From JAAGZL01 sp050288625 (GTDB lineage Bacteria > Pseudomonadota > Gammaproteobacteria > Chromatiales > Chromatiaceae), in the NCBI GenBank assembly GCA_050288625.1, contig JBNKEE010000032.1:1-64000 (forward strand): a DNA stretch of 64,000 nt. The letters are read 5' to 3'. Below the pieces are notes generated by a model, which was not told the DNA's origin, did no database searches, and was given only the letters and a program-made list of their open reading frames with translations. Below, piece by piece: positions 1 through 8,974 of this stretch (within the stretch, counting starts at the first letter, position 1; every line of letters starts with the position of its first letter). A program made the translations under genes and the position numbers.

Positions 1-110
1 AATATATCACACTTTAGCCTATTCAACCCAAAACATTTACTAAATCTGTAAGATATTTATGGAGTACTACTAAAGAATTCCGCTGTCTTGTCGATAAAAC
101 ACATAATTCA

Positions 111-165
111 ACAGGGATATGAGGGCTGACGGAGTTTAGCCCGATATCTCTGTGAGCATTTTTTT
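111..165 (+). terminator. hairpin plus T-tract upstream of the HDOD gene
   Basis: Arms ACAGGGATAT (111-120) and ATATCTCTGT (144-153) pair with one G-T wobble. An inner stem GGGCT (123-127)/AGCCC (138-142) extends the hairpin. Seven T residues follow at 159-165, five bases after the stem. The shape is that of a rho-independent terminator. It would end a gene lying left of the window, or act as an attenuator in the leader of the HDOD gene. The gap between stem and T-tract is slightly long, so the call is moderate. Nothing else is recognisable in bases 1-222. Confidence 0.45.
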
Positions 166-222
166 ATTGGGGATTTTGATGTATCTGATAGGTCTAATTA
201 TCTCTATAAGTCAGGGAACAGT

Positions 223-1119
223 TTGTTTCATACGTTAGAGAATTCTATGTCTAAAACAACTACAAATAATGCAAAGCATGAGATTCTTGAGATCAAGCAC
301 CTTCCTCCGCTCTCAATAACAGCCACACGCTTGCTGTCAGCAGTGGGAGATCCGGATGTGGAAGTAGACGATTTGGCGGATATTATCAATCATGATCCGG
401 GATTGATGGGTCGTATCGTAGGCTTGGCAAATGCGGCCTATTTTGGGCAGAGAAATCCAATAACCACCGTGCAAGAGGCAATAATTCGTGTTCTCGGTAT
501 AAATATGGTGAAGAGCCTTGCATTAAGTATCTCTGTGAGCGGGGCGTTTCACGCGAATAACTGTCCTGGTTTTGATACCAAGGAGTACTGGTTTGATGCC
601 ATAGGTTGCGCCACCCTGGCTCGAATGTTGGCACTTCGAGTGCCTATTAACGATCGCCCAGATCCAGACCGTATATACTTGAGCGGTCTTTTACATAATC
701 TCGGTTACCTGATTCTTGCACATGTATTTCCTTCCAAGCTTTCAACCGTAATTGCCATAGTAGATGAAGACCCTGAAGCTGATCTTGAATCTCTACAGAG
801 GGAGTATCTTGGAGTTGACTGGATTTCGGCTGGGGAATGGTTGGTAGATCGTTGGCATCTACCTGATTTTATAGGGGATACCATGAAAGTTGTGGCTGAT
901 CCTAATTTTGTGTCAGATGAGGCTTATGATATGAATTTGGTGCGCAGTTCTATTAAGTGGTTAAAAGACCTGCCAAATGCCGCTTCAGATTCTCTCAGGC
1001 TTAGAGAGGATGAGGTACTTCTGCAGATACCTGGACTTAGCCCGGATGCACTTGATCTTATCGAAGAAAAATTCATGGACCAATGTGAAGAGCTTCACGC
1101 CTTGGCCGCCTGCCTTTAA
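223..1119 (+). CDS. HDOD-domain signalling protein
   Basis: This is a single-domain HDOD protein, a non-catalytic relative of HD phosphohydrolases usually found in bacterial signalling (motility, biofilm, cyclic-di-GMP circuits). The HDOD core spans roughly residues 25-220. It starts with the typical LPPLSITATRLL segment, followed by INHDPGLMGRIVGLANAAYF and the helix ending in GINMVKSLAL. No output domain is fused and no signal peptide or membrane segment is present, so it is probably cytosolic. The start is uncertain: a TTG at 223 has AGGGA five bases upstream, and an ATG at 247 has a weaker purine run; the domain is intact with either. The neighbouring fimX/fimW-like genes make a surface or type IV pilus role plausible, but that is inference from context only. 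Confidence 0.85.
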   Translation: MFHTLENSMSKTTTNNAKHEILEIKHLPPLSITATRLLSAVGDPDVEVDDLADIINHDPGLMGRIVGLANAAYFGQRNPITTVQEAIIRVLGINMVKSLALSISVSGAFHANNCPGFDTKEYWFDAIGCATLARMLALRVPINDRPDPDRIYLSGLLHNLGYLILAHVFPSKLSTVIAIVDEDPEADLESLQREYLGVDWISAGEWLVDRWHLPDFIGDTMKVVADPNFVSDEAYDMNLVRSSIKWLKDLPNAASDSLRLREDEVLLQIPGLSPDALDLIEEKFMDQCEELHALAACL

Positions 1120-1255
1120 ACAACCATCTAAAAAAATATATGGTGTTACCTTTTACAGGCTTGACTAGACTGTAGGAATACCAGATAAATGAGCGTTGAT
1201 GCTCGTTCTGCTCTATATTGTATATTTAATGCGCACTCTGGGATATTGAAAGGAA

Positions 1256-2164
1256 ATGGTGGATAACGCGGGTGGATTCAAATTAGTGGTGGCTATTTCA
1301 TCGCGAGCCCTGTTTGATCTGAATGCATCTCATAGGGTGTTTGAATCCGATGGTATAGATGCCTACTGTAAGTATCAGATAGAGCATGAAGATGAGGTGC
1401 TACAGCCGGGAGTTGCTTTCCCTTTGGTAAAAAAACTCCTGGCGATGAATGAATTATTCTCTGGGGGCACTGCAGTAGAGGTTATTCTATTATCCAGGAA
1501 TAGCGCAGATACAGGTTTGCGCATCTTCAATTCTATTGACTACCATGGACTAGCTATATCCAGGGCCGCCTTTAGCGGGGGTGCAAACCCATATGAATAT
1601 ATATCGGCGCTGGGAGCCCATCTGTTTCTGTCTTCAGATCATAACGACGTGCGTAAAGCCTTGGAATCCGGTATTGCGGCTGCAACCATATTGCCTTCAA
1701 ACACGAGCGGGAATGAGAAGGTATCTGGGCAGCTTAGGATAGCTTTTGATGGTGATGCCGTAATCTTCTCGGATGAGGCAGAGCAAATATATAAGACTCA
1801 GGGATTAGAGGCTTTTACAGCAAGCGAAAAGGCGGCGGCACGTAAGCCGTTATCAGGAGGGCCGTTCAAGGTGTTTTTGTCGGCTGTGCATGAGATCCAG
1901 AAGGCTGTGCCACCTGAGTTGTCGCCAATAAGAACGGCGCTGGTTACTGCGCGGGCGGCACCTGCCCACGAGCGTGTGATCAGGACGCTCAGAGCTTGGG
2001 ATATCCGTATTGATGAGGCCTTCTTTCTTGGAGGAATGAATAAGAGTGAGTTCCTGCGCTCTTTTAATGCAGATATCTTTTTCGATGATCAGGCCGGACA
2101 CTGTGAGTCAGCTAGGCAGCATGTTCCAACGGGCCATGTACCCCACGGCGTTGCAAACAGTTAA
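1256..2164 (+). CDS. cytosolic 5'-nucleotidase (NT5C1-type)
   Basis: The protein resembles the bacterial members of the cytosolic 5'-nucleotidase I family (PF06189), which hydrolyse nucleoside 5'-monophosphates such as AMP to the nucleoside and phosphate. The HAD-like catalytic signature FDGDAVIFSDE lies near residue 165. A preceding block (residues ~70-150) contains the conserved segments VILLSRNSADTG and FSGGANPYEYI, and ALVTARAAPAHER and FLGGMNKSEFL follow. Its length of 302 residues fits the family and there is no signal peptide. The last four bases overlap the stop codon of the convergent FimX-like gene, so there is no room for a separate terminator. An ATG start was taken; GAAAGGAA lies just upstream. 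Confidence 0.85.
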   Translation: MVDNAGGFKLVVAISSRALFDLNASHRVFESDGIDAYCKYQIEHEDEVLQPGVAFPLVKKLLAMNELFSGGTAVEVILLSRNSADTGLRIFNSIDYHGLAISRAAFSGGANPYEYISALGAHLFLSSDHNDVRKALESGIAAATILPSNTSGNEKVSGQLRIAFDGDAVIFSDEAEQIYKTQGLEAFTASEKAAARKPLSGGPFKVFLSAVHEIQKAVPPELSPIRTALVTARAAPAHERVIRTLRAWDIRIDEAFFLGGMNKSEFLRSFNADIFFDDQAGHCESARQHVPTGHVPHGVANS

Positions 2165-4311
2165 GCGGCTCCTGAGTCGTATGTGATAGTTTCTGTTGGT
2201 TTCTGCATGAAATATCCTTGAATATAGTTAATACCCACAGTCCATAAGACCGCCAGGCTGTTGGCGTCCTCCACACCCATAGCGATAGTTTTAATATTGA
2301 AATTCTGTACGGACTGATTGATTTCTCCCAATTTGTCCTGCTTCTCCTGGCTTTGGCAGAGTCCGTCTGTAAGAGTCTGATCCAGTTTCACATAGTCGAT
2401 AGGCATATGTTTTAGCATAAGTTCATGCTTGGGCGTGAGGCCAAATCTGTCAACCGCAATCTGGCAACGTATCTTCTTAAGACCTTCAATGAGTTTTTTG
2501 GCGTCTTGGGTGTGCGCTCTGATGTCCGCTTCGCGAAACTGGAAGATAATCCATGCCCCTTTGGCGTTTAGTTCTCGTAGGCAATCACATATCCATAGCA
2601 GTAGGGACTCATCCTGTAAGCCAGATTCAGAAATATTGATAAAGAATTTGGTTTTGTGTCCCTGGCCTCTCTGTTTAGACAGTTCGGTTATGGCGTATTT
2701 TATAACCCATCTGTCTATATCACACATTAGATTGAGTTTTTTGGCTCGGGGAATGAACTCGGCAGGCATTACATCCGGTCCGTCATCGGAGAGTATGCGT
2801 GTCAAAACGGCATAATGCTCTCTTGTATCGCCCTGAAGGCTCACTATTGGTTGATATACGACCTTGAATTTGTTGTTTTCCAGCGCATTCTTGATTAGAT
2901 AGTCGATCTTGCTGTGTTCGTTCTCAGCCCCTGTCTTCTCATCCGCAACGGCATCCACGATTTCAGATTCATCTTTTTCCTCTCCATAATGTTGCTGCAT
3001 CTCATCTTCATTATATGAGAGGAATATATTGCCTCCTTCTTCGCGGGCAGCCTCACAGGCATTATAGGCTTGATTTATCAGCTCTTGGCTGGATTTGTCT
3101 TCAGATGTTAGGTAGCTGATGCCAATGCTGCATGTTAGATCAACATCTTCATCTTCTAGCTCAAACTCACGCTTTTCGATTGTAGAGCGGATTGTTTCAG
3201 CAAACGGCTCAGCTTCAAGTAGTTTTGATTTTGAGCTTAAAATGACAAAAGTATGATCGCCAAATCTTGAGAGAAGGTCGCCGTCATCGATAATATCGTT
3301 AAGTGTATAAGCGACTTTTTTAAGTAACTTGTCGCTATTGATTACTCCAACCTCAGATCTTAATTTCTGAAAACCGTCGATCTGTATGTAATGTAGGGAG
3401 TGGTTATGTCGATTGTTGCCTTTGCTAGCTGTCACCGAGTCTAACTCTTCCATAAGATAACGTCGATTATATAAACCGGTTTGGGTATCCTGATTTGCCA
3501 GTAGTTGAATCTTCTCTTCAAGTTCATTATCTAGCGACTGGTCACGTATGATTATCTGAGTACATGGCTCGCCATCCACGCTGGCGGGTGAGAACTCAAG
3601 CTGGGCTTTGAAAACCTTTTCATCGCTGCTTTGGCAGTTGGTGTCAAGTGAGGTAGTACCTGCTTCTTGGTCTAAAGAGCGCAAGAACTCCTTGAATTTT
3701 TGATGCTCCTTAGGTGCGATCATATCCAGAATGGGGAGTCCCTCAATATCATCCATCTCAACATAACCGAACATGTCTAAGTACGCTTTGTTGGCGTGTA
3801 TGTACATTCCCTCATGCACATATGCTATGGCATCTCTGGAGCTCTCCACGAGTATGTTGCATCGTTGTTCTGATTCGTCCAGCCGTCTTTTGACCTGGGC
3901 TAACTCTCTTCTCGTTTGCAGATCAGAAATTTCTCTGGAAACTACGATCTGCAAGTGATCCATATCTCCTTTGGAAACCACATCACGCGCGCCTGCACGC
4001 ATTGCTTCCAACAGTGGCTCAGGATCCTGTTCGTCAGGATAGATAATAATGAGAGGTGCGTTTGGTAGCCGACTATTACATATTGATATTGCGTGTGCTG
4101 GAGAAATATTGGCGGCGCCACTGGTATACAGGATCATGTCAATTTTCTCATGATCCAAAGCTTCAATAAGCTTATCTTCTCTTTCTACTCGCTTGGAATG
4201 TACCGCAATTCCGGTATTGCGCAGGGTGTTCGCGTACTCTTCAGCATCGTTTGGAGATTCATCCACTATAAGAAGGTTTACGGTCTTTTCTAGGTGCAGC
4301 TTGTTGTCCAT
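2161..4311 (-). CDS. fimX: FimX-like degenerate REC-PAS-GGDEF-EAL protein
   Basis: The domain order is REC-like (residues ~12-130), PAS (~150-250), GGDEF (~280-430) and EAL (~470-710), as in Pseudomonas FimX, the cyclic-di-GMP receptor that promotes type IV pilus assembly. Every catalytic signature is altered. The REC domain has YTSG where the phospho-acceptor Asp should be. GGDEF reads FGDHTF and the EAL motif reads AVL. The Asp pair near residue 650 is VDRFG. QPIVSL, the IQGYF segment and other EAL-fold residues remain, so cyclic-di-GMP binding without synthesis or hydrolysis is expected. The upstream gene is a PilZ-type protein, and I recall the same pairing (FimW with FimX) in Pseudomonas. 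Other pilus genes are not in the window. The family call is firm; the exact orthology is inferred. Confidence 0.75.
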   Translation of the reverse strand: MDNKLHLEKTVNLLIVDESPNDAEEYANTLRNTGIAVHSKRVEREDKLIEALDHEKIDMILYTSGAANISPAHAISICNSRLPNAPLIIIYPDEQDPEPLLEAMRAGARDVVSKGDMDHLQIVVSREISDLQTRRELAQVKRRLDESEQRCNILVESSRDAIAYVHEGMYIHANKAYLDMFGYVEMDDIEGLPILDMIAPKEHQKFKEFLRSLDQEAGTTSLDTNCQSSDEKVFKAQLEFSPASVDGEPCTQIIIRDQSLDNELEEKIQLLANQDTQTGLYNRRYLMEELDSVTASKGNNRHNHSLHYIQIDGFQKLRSEVGVINSDKLLKKVAYTLNDIIDDGDLLSRFGDHTFVILSSKSKLLEAEPFAETIRSTIEKREFELEDEDVDLTCSIGISYLTSEDKSSQELINQAYNACEAAREEGGNIFLSYNEDEMQQHYGEEKDESEIVDAVADEKTGAENEHSKIDYLIKNALENNKFKVVYQPIVSLQGDTREHYAVLTRILSDDGPDVMPAEFIPRAKKLNLMCDIDRWVIKYAITELSKQRGQGHKTKFFINISESGLQDESLLLWICDCLRELNAKGAWIIFQFREADIRAHTQDAKKLIEGLKKIRCQIAVDRFGLTPKHELMLKHMPIDYVKLDQTLTDGLCQSQEKQDKLGEINQSVQNFNIKTIAMGVEDANSLAVLWTVGINYIQGYFMQKPTETITYDSGAA

Positions 4312-4446
4312 TTATTCCATACTCAATATGATGTTTCGTATATCGTTTATTCTAAATTAATATATTGCAAAGTGTTGTGAACCAGGCACATCTTTGTCCA
4401 GAAATATATCAGTGTGGTCAGTATGTTAAGCTAGATTTATTGCAAG

Positions 4447-6222
4447 TTATGACGGATTGCCCTCATCCATATATAGGAACTCATATTGGCTGAATGTGCC
4501 CGTTGATTCAAGTAGTCGGATCAATTTTGCATGCCTTTTTGCGCCATCAACTTCAATCCAAATCTCCTCACCTACATGGATATTCATTATTGGTAGAATC
4601 AGACTGGCAGGACGATTTGACCCCCGGTTCTTTGGCAACAATATACATTTTTGGGTGGTGCCTGTTTGATGGCCTCTAGCCGCAGCGTGTATTGTAACCG
4701 CTTCTGTAGTTGGAGATATAATTTCATAACCAAGCTGCAGTCCAACTTCAGGTATATGTTTAAGCCAGCGAACGATACCGACGCTGAATTGAGAGTGATC
4801 ACTTGCCGATTGGATGCCTACCAGCTCGCCAACCTTTATATTGGGGGCGTCATCGCCCCTCCAATTTATGCAGTATCCTCCAGCACTCTCGTTTAGGGTT
4901 TTGCAGGAGAAAGTGTCTTTTTTATTACTTGATGCCTGTTTGGTCCAGGCGGGTGCGCCATCATCTTCAATATGGAACCTGGATGCCTGTGGAGGGGGCA
5001 TGGTTACTTCATCCACCGGATGATCCAAAGGTACGATCTGAATACTGTCATCATCGGCGGAAAAATAACTATCAAGGAATGATGATTCTCTAAGCTCTCC
5101 CTGTTCTTTTAGCGCAGTATCTGTTGGGTCTGGTTCATCGTCTTGGTGTTTGTCTTTATTGGTAGTTATTAGTGAATGGATGTTTGATAACCCAACAGCA
5201 GTATCCAGTTCAAAATTAAGATTAGTTCTTATAAACCCTCGCTGTGGCTCATATGTAAGAGATTTGATCACCTTGCGGATTAGGGGGGCTGTCGTCTGTA
5301 ACTCCTTCGTGAAAATGGAACCTTTCCCATGACTCGAATATATGGCCTTTAATTCCTCTCGTAAATGTTGTACTAACTTGACTGTATCTATCAGGTAGCA
5401 AAATTTGTTCGTATTATCCTCACGCATTGAGATGTGGTAAGGGGCATTATCGTTATCCATATCTATAAAAAATTGTCCCTCACTCTCAGTATCAGATCGA
5501 GGGGTTAGCAAGCGGATATGTTTGGACCAATCAGGTATATTTTCAAAAAGATTTTCTATCTCCTTTTGACGTAGCCCGTATGGCGATGAAAGTGATAGTA
5601 AAAGGACATTTTGATATAACTCTCGAATGGTAGAGGCCGCCCCGGGATCATCACGCCCCTGTTTAATATGAATATCTGCGACACGGTTTTGCTCTGCAAA
5701 TAGATACAGTTGATGAATCTCTCTCCATATATTGCCGGGATATGGGTTATACACAATCACCGAGTAGTAGAGCACCCTGGATAGGTAATGTATGGCCTGG
5801 TGCAGAGCGACTATCATGAGTTTTTGTTCGTATTTTTCTTCTTGGCCCGAAGCCATTCTTTCGATGATTATTTTGTAAGAGTTTGCAAGCTCCATGTGCA
5901 GTTCGCGGCACAAAACTACTACTTTCTGATTTTTGGCGGCAAGCGGTATGGGGGCATCCAGATAATATTTCTTTAGATTAGATACGACATGCTTGACAAC
6001 TGGGCGAAACATGTTGGCTATCTTTGTGCGGTTAAGATTAGAGATCTCAATGCGATTTAAATCAACCAGAGTTTTGAATGTTTGTTTTGACGTCTCTCCA
6101 GTATTTGCCAGGGGGAGATTGGATATCCAGGATTCGACTTCAGCAACGTCAAGAAAGAATGAGCCTGCTGGAGCAGGTGCCCTCTCAGGTAATATAAGTT
6201 TGAGGGGGGAGGTCTTACTCAT
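4447..6222 (-). CDS. FimW-like protein with C-terminal PilZ-type region
   Basis: A 591-residue cytosolic protein without signal peptide. Residues ~1-380 are helical and have no domain I can name. Residues ~460-590 look like one or two PilZ beta-barrels: LNESAGGYCINW matches the [D/N]xSxxG half of the cyclic-di-GMP-binding signature, and VGIVRWLKH and GLQLGYEII follow. The RxxxR half is not evident. In Pseudomonas, fimX lies beside a large protein with a C-terminal PilZ domain called FimW, which I recall as a cyclic-di-GMP effector for type IV pili; this gene and its downstream neighbour repeat that arrangement. A 135-bp AT-rich gap separates it from the fimX-like gene, so the two may have separate promoters. 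Orthology is inferred from context and architecture. Confidence 0.6.
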   Translation of the reverse strand: MSKTSPLKLILPERAPAPAGSFFLDVAEVESWISNLPLANTGETSKQTFKTLVDLNRIEISNLNRTKIANMFRPVVKHVVSNLKKYYLDAPIPLAAKNQKVVVLCRELHMELANSYKIIIERMASGQEEKYEQKLMIVALHQAIHYLSRVLYYSVIVYNPYPGNIWREIHQLYLFAEQNRVADIHIKQGRDDPGAASTIRELYQNVLLLSLSSPYGLRQKEIENLFENIPDWSKHIRLLTPRSDTESEGQFFIDMDNDNAPYHISMREDNTNKFCYLIDTVKLVQHLREELKAIYSSHGKGSIFTKELQTTAPLIRKVIKSLTYEPQRGFIRTNLNFELDTAVGLSNIHSLITTNKDKHQDDEPDPTDTALKEQGELRESSFLDSYFSADDDSIQIVPLDHPVDEVTMPPPQASRFHIEDDGAPAWTKQASSNKKDTFSCKTLNESAGGYCINWRGDDAPNIKVGELVGIQSASDHSQFSVGIVRWLKHIPEVGLQLGYEIISPTTEAVTIHAAARGHQTGTTQKCILLPKNRGSNRPASLILPIMNIHVGEEIWIEVDGAKRHAKLIRLLESTGTFSQYEFLYMDEGNPS

Positions 6223-6351
6223 GATCCCTTATTATCCTCATACTGTTGTCAGGCCTCAATTTGTTGCATTGGTAGATTTATACATATCTATGCCCCTAAT
6301 TACCATAATTATCCTAATAATTGGATACTTGGGCGCTAAACGGGGCCTAAT

Positions 6352-7380
6352 TCATGATAATAGTAGCTTTGATTCTGCCCCGGCTTTTTCATATACAAGT
6401 TTAGGAACAAGATATCCTGGGAGTGAACTCTGTAATTTTTTGTGAATGGCTATGGCCCTTTTGGCCGTAACCTCAAAATGTATGGCTCCAGTTACTTTGT
6501 CCAACATGTGCAGATAATATGGGAGTACCCCGAAGGAAAAGAGTTTTTCGCTTAACAACTGAAGCTCTTTAAAATCATCGTTAATTCCATGCAATAAAAC
6601 TGATTGATTAAGAACGGTTATCCCAGATTTAATAAGGGCGTTTATGGACTGGAGTACATTTTGGTCCAGTTCGTTGACGTGATTGCAGTGGATGACAAAT
6701 ACAACTTTATTTCTGCTTGTGGTCAGTGACTGTATCGTTTCCCGGTCTATCCTTTCAGGTAGTGTTACCGGCATACGGCTGTGTATGCGTATGCGCTGAA
6801 TGTGCTCAATGCTTCCCAGTCTTTCCATCGTGTTCTGCAGGGCTGAGTTACTTAGCATAAGTGGGTCGCCGCCGCTTAGTATAACCTCGGTTATATCACT
6901 ATTGTCCCTTAGATATCTGATTGCCGGGTCTATGTTAATACCAGATGCTACAGAATCGGAGTAGGGGAAGTGGCGGCGAAAACAGTATCGGCAGTGTATG
7001 GAGCAGGCCCCGGTCGCTATGAGCAGGGCACGTCCTTTATATTTTCGCAGAATACCAGGGGTTATGGTGGCGGCAGCATCACCGACCGGATCTGAGCAAT
7101 AACCGGATTTTAGATTTGCTTCTTTTATGTTTGGCATGACCTGAAGCAACAGGGGATCACCAGGATTGCCCTTTTCCATCCTGTCAGCGAATCCACGTGG
7201 TACCAGCATAGGGAAATCGGCATTTTGTATGAATCCCTGGTGTAGATCAGATGGCTCTATTTTTAGATATTGCATTAATTCTTCAGGTTTTCTGAATGCA
7301 TCTATGAGTGACTGATGCCAAGAAGGCACGGTTCGGGTTATCATATGCAGATTCGACTTATTGCTTTTTGAGGATGACAT
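6352..7380 (-). CDS. epmB: EF-P (R)-beta-lysine 2,3-aminomutase EpmB
   Basis: EpmB converts (S)-alpha-lysine to (R)-beta-lysine, which EpmA then attaches to EF-P. It is a radical-SAM, PLP-dependent enzyme of the lysine 2,3-aminomutase family. The radical-SAM cysteines are in ACSIHCRYCFRRH (CxxxCxxC). FADRMEKGNPGDPLL matches the family N-terminal region, and VILSGGDPLML lies in the barrel. The length (342) equals the E. coli enzyme's. The ATG at 7380 overlaps the efp start (CATG at 7378-7381). An alternative ATG at 7344 would align better with the E. coli N-terminus, but neither has a clear ribosome binding site. With divergent efp-epmA the complete cassette is present. Confidence 0.93.
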   Translation of the reverse strand: MSSSKSNKSNLHMITRTVPSWHQSLIDAFRKPEELMQYLKIEPSDLHQGFIQNADFPMLVPRGFADRMEKGNPGDPLLLQVMPNIKEANLKSGYCSDPVGDAAATITPGILRKYKGRALLIATGACSIHCRYCFRRHFPYSDSVASGINIDPAIRYLRDNSDITEVILSGGDPLMLSNSALQNTMERLGSIEHIQRIRIHSRMPVTLPERIDRETIQSLTTSRNKVVFVIHCNHVNELDQNVLQSINALIKSGITVLNQSVLLHGINDDFKELQLLSEKLFSFGVLPYYLHMLDKVTGAIHFEVTAKRAIAIHKKLQSSLPGYLVPKLVYEKAGAESKLLLS

Positions 7381-7948
7381 GGCGAGTTACAGTACCAATG
7401 AGTTCAAGGGTGGTCTCAAGATTATGCTAGATGGCGACCCCTGCTCAATTATTGAAAACGAATTTGTAAAGCCTGGCAAGGGCCAGGCATTCAACCGGGT
7501 AAAGATACGCAATCTGAAGACCGGGCGTGTAATCGAGCGCACCTTCAAATCTGGAGAGACCGTGGAATCTGCCGATGTCTTGGAGGTGGAGTTGCAATAT
7601 CTCTACAATGATGGTGAATTCTGGCATTTTATGCACCCAGAGACCTTTGAGCAATCTACTGCAGATGCAAGCGCTATCGGTGATAACGCCAAATGGCTCA
7701 AGGAACAGGATCTATGTACCGTCACCCTGTGGAATGGTACCCCGATTATCGTGGATCCCCCGAACTTTGTGGTACTAACCATTACCGATACCGATCCAGG
7801 GCTTAAAGGCGACACCTCCGGCAGTGGCGGTAAACCAGCCACCCTAGAGACCGGTGCCGTGGTGCGCATCCCGCTGTTTGTGCAAATCGGAGAGGCCATC
7901 AAGGTGGATACCCGCTCCGGTGAATACGTCTCCCGCTCCAAAGAGTGA
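7379..7948 (+). CDS. efp: translation elongation factor P
   Basis: EF-P binds ribosomes stalled at polyproline and promotes peptide-bond formation. The protein is 189 residues, the usual length, with all three beta-barrel domains. The modified lysine is K34 in VKPGKGQAF, the E. coli-type loop that receives beta-lysine from EpmA, and both modification genes adjoin. The C-terminal GEAIKVDTRSGEYVSR is typical. The ATG at 7379 is chosen over an upstream TTG because GAGGA ends five bases before it and MASYSTNEFKGG matches the family start. The start overlaps the divergent epmB start by two bases, so each gene's promoter must lie inside the other gene. Confidence 0.97.
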   Translation: MASYSTNEFKGGLKIMLDGDPCSIIENEFVKPGKGQAFNRVKIRNLKTGRVIERTFKSGETVESADVLEVELQYLYNDGEFWHFMHPETFEQSTADASAIGDNAKWLKEQDLCTVTLWNGTPIIVDPPNFVVLTITDTDPGLKGDTSGSGGKPATLETGAVVRIPLFVQIGEAIKVDTRSGEYVSRSKE

Positions 7949-8944
7949 TTGCTTGCCGGCGTGACTGATCAACCCTCTTGGGCTCCGGTAGCAAGCAAAG
8001 GAATGTTAGAGGCGCGGGCAGAATTACTTGCCGCTATTCGCGCATTCTTTCAGCAACGGGGCGTTATGGAGGTGGAGACCCCGATCTGTTCCGCCTATGC
8101 GACTACAGATTCAGCCCTGGAAAGCCTTACTACCAGCTTCAACGGTCCGGGCGCGTCTCGGGGCAAAGAATTGTATCTACAAACATCCCCTGAATTTGCC
8201 ATGAAACGGATGTTGGCGGCGGGAAGCGGCCCTATCTATCAGATCTGCAAGGTATTACGGGATGGAGAGTTGGGTCGGTTGCATAATCCAGAGTTCACCA
8301 TGCTGGAGTGGTACCGACCTGGGTTTGATCATCATCGTCTCATGGATGAGGTGGCTGAGATGATTAATGGCTTTTTTCCAGATCCGCTGCCGGTGGTGAG
8401 GGTAAGCTATAGAGATATGTTTCAGAACCATCTGGGCCTAGATCCTCATGCGTGCACTGCCGAGCAATTGCGTGACCATGCGTTGCGTTTGGATATATCT
8501 GGTGCCGAATCCCTTGATCTGTCGGATGGCGATGGTTGGTTGGATCTACTACTGACCCATCGCATAGAACACCATCTGGGAAAGAACAGTATCTGTTTTG
8601 TGTATGACTATCCTGTCAGCCAGGCCTCCCTGGCCAGGATAAGGCCGGGTGATCCTCCTGTGGCTGAAAGATTCGAGCTTTATATGGAAGGTATTGAGTT
8701 GGCCAACGGATTTCATGAACTGACATCGGCACAGGAACAGAGAAGGCGTTTTGAGTGCGATCTGGAACATAGGCGGAAAAATGGACTCAAACAGGTATCT
8801 ATGGATGAAAGATTCCTGGACGCATTGGACTATGGGATGCCTGATTGCTCTGGTGTTGCACTGGGTATAGACCGTCTTCTGATGCGCTTGACCGAAGTAG
8901 GTAGCATTCGAGAGGTGCTTGCCTTCCCTCTAGATCGAGCATAG
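7949..8944 (+). CDS. epmA: EF-P--(R)-beta-lysine ligase EpmA
   Basis: EpmA (GenX/PoxA/YjeA) is a truncated class II lysyl-tRNA synthetase paralogue that has lost the anticodon-binding domain and instead attaches (R)-beta-lysine to EF-P Lys34. Class II motifs are visible: VMEVETPICS (motif 1), HNPEFTMLEWYRP (motif 2) and GVALGIDRLLMRL (motif 3). The length of 331 residues matches the family (E. coli 325). Its TTG start directly follows the efp stop, with a second candidate GTG at 7961; either implies translational coupling. The order efp-epmA beside divergent epmB puts substrate and both enzymes together. Confidence 0.93.
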   Translation: MLAGVTDQPSWAPVASKGMLEARAELLAAIRAFFQQRGVMEVETPICSAYATTDSALESLTTSFNGPGASRGKELYLQTSPEFAMKRMLAAGSGPIYQICKVLRDGELGRLHNPEFTMLEWYRPGFDHHRLMDEVAEMINGFFPDPLPVVRVSYRDMFQNHLGLDPHACTAEQLRDHALRLDISGAESLDLSDGDGWLDLLLTHRIEHHLGKNSICFVYDYPVSQASLARIRPGDPPVAERFELYMEGIELANGFHELTSAQEQRRRFECDLEHRRKNGLKQVSMDERFLDALDYGMPDCSGVALGIDRLLMRLTEVGSIREVLAFPLDRA

Positions 8945-8974
8945 TTAACACAGTTTTATTTTGGATCTGTTGAT

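Noticed and set aside
111..222. cyclic-di-GMP (GEMM) riboswitch before the HDOD gene
   Set aside because: The hairpin lacks the GEMM core sequences; it looks like a terminator.
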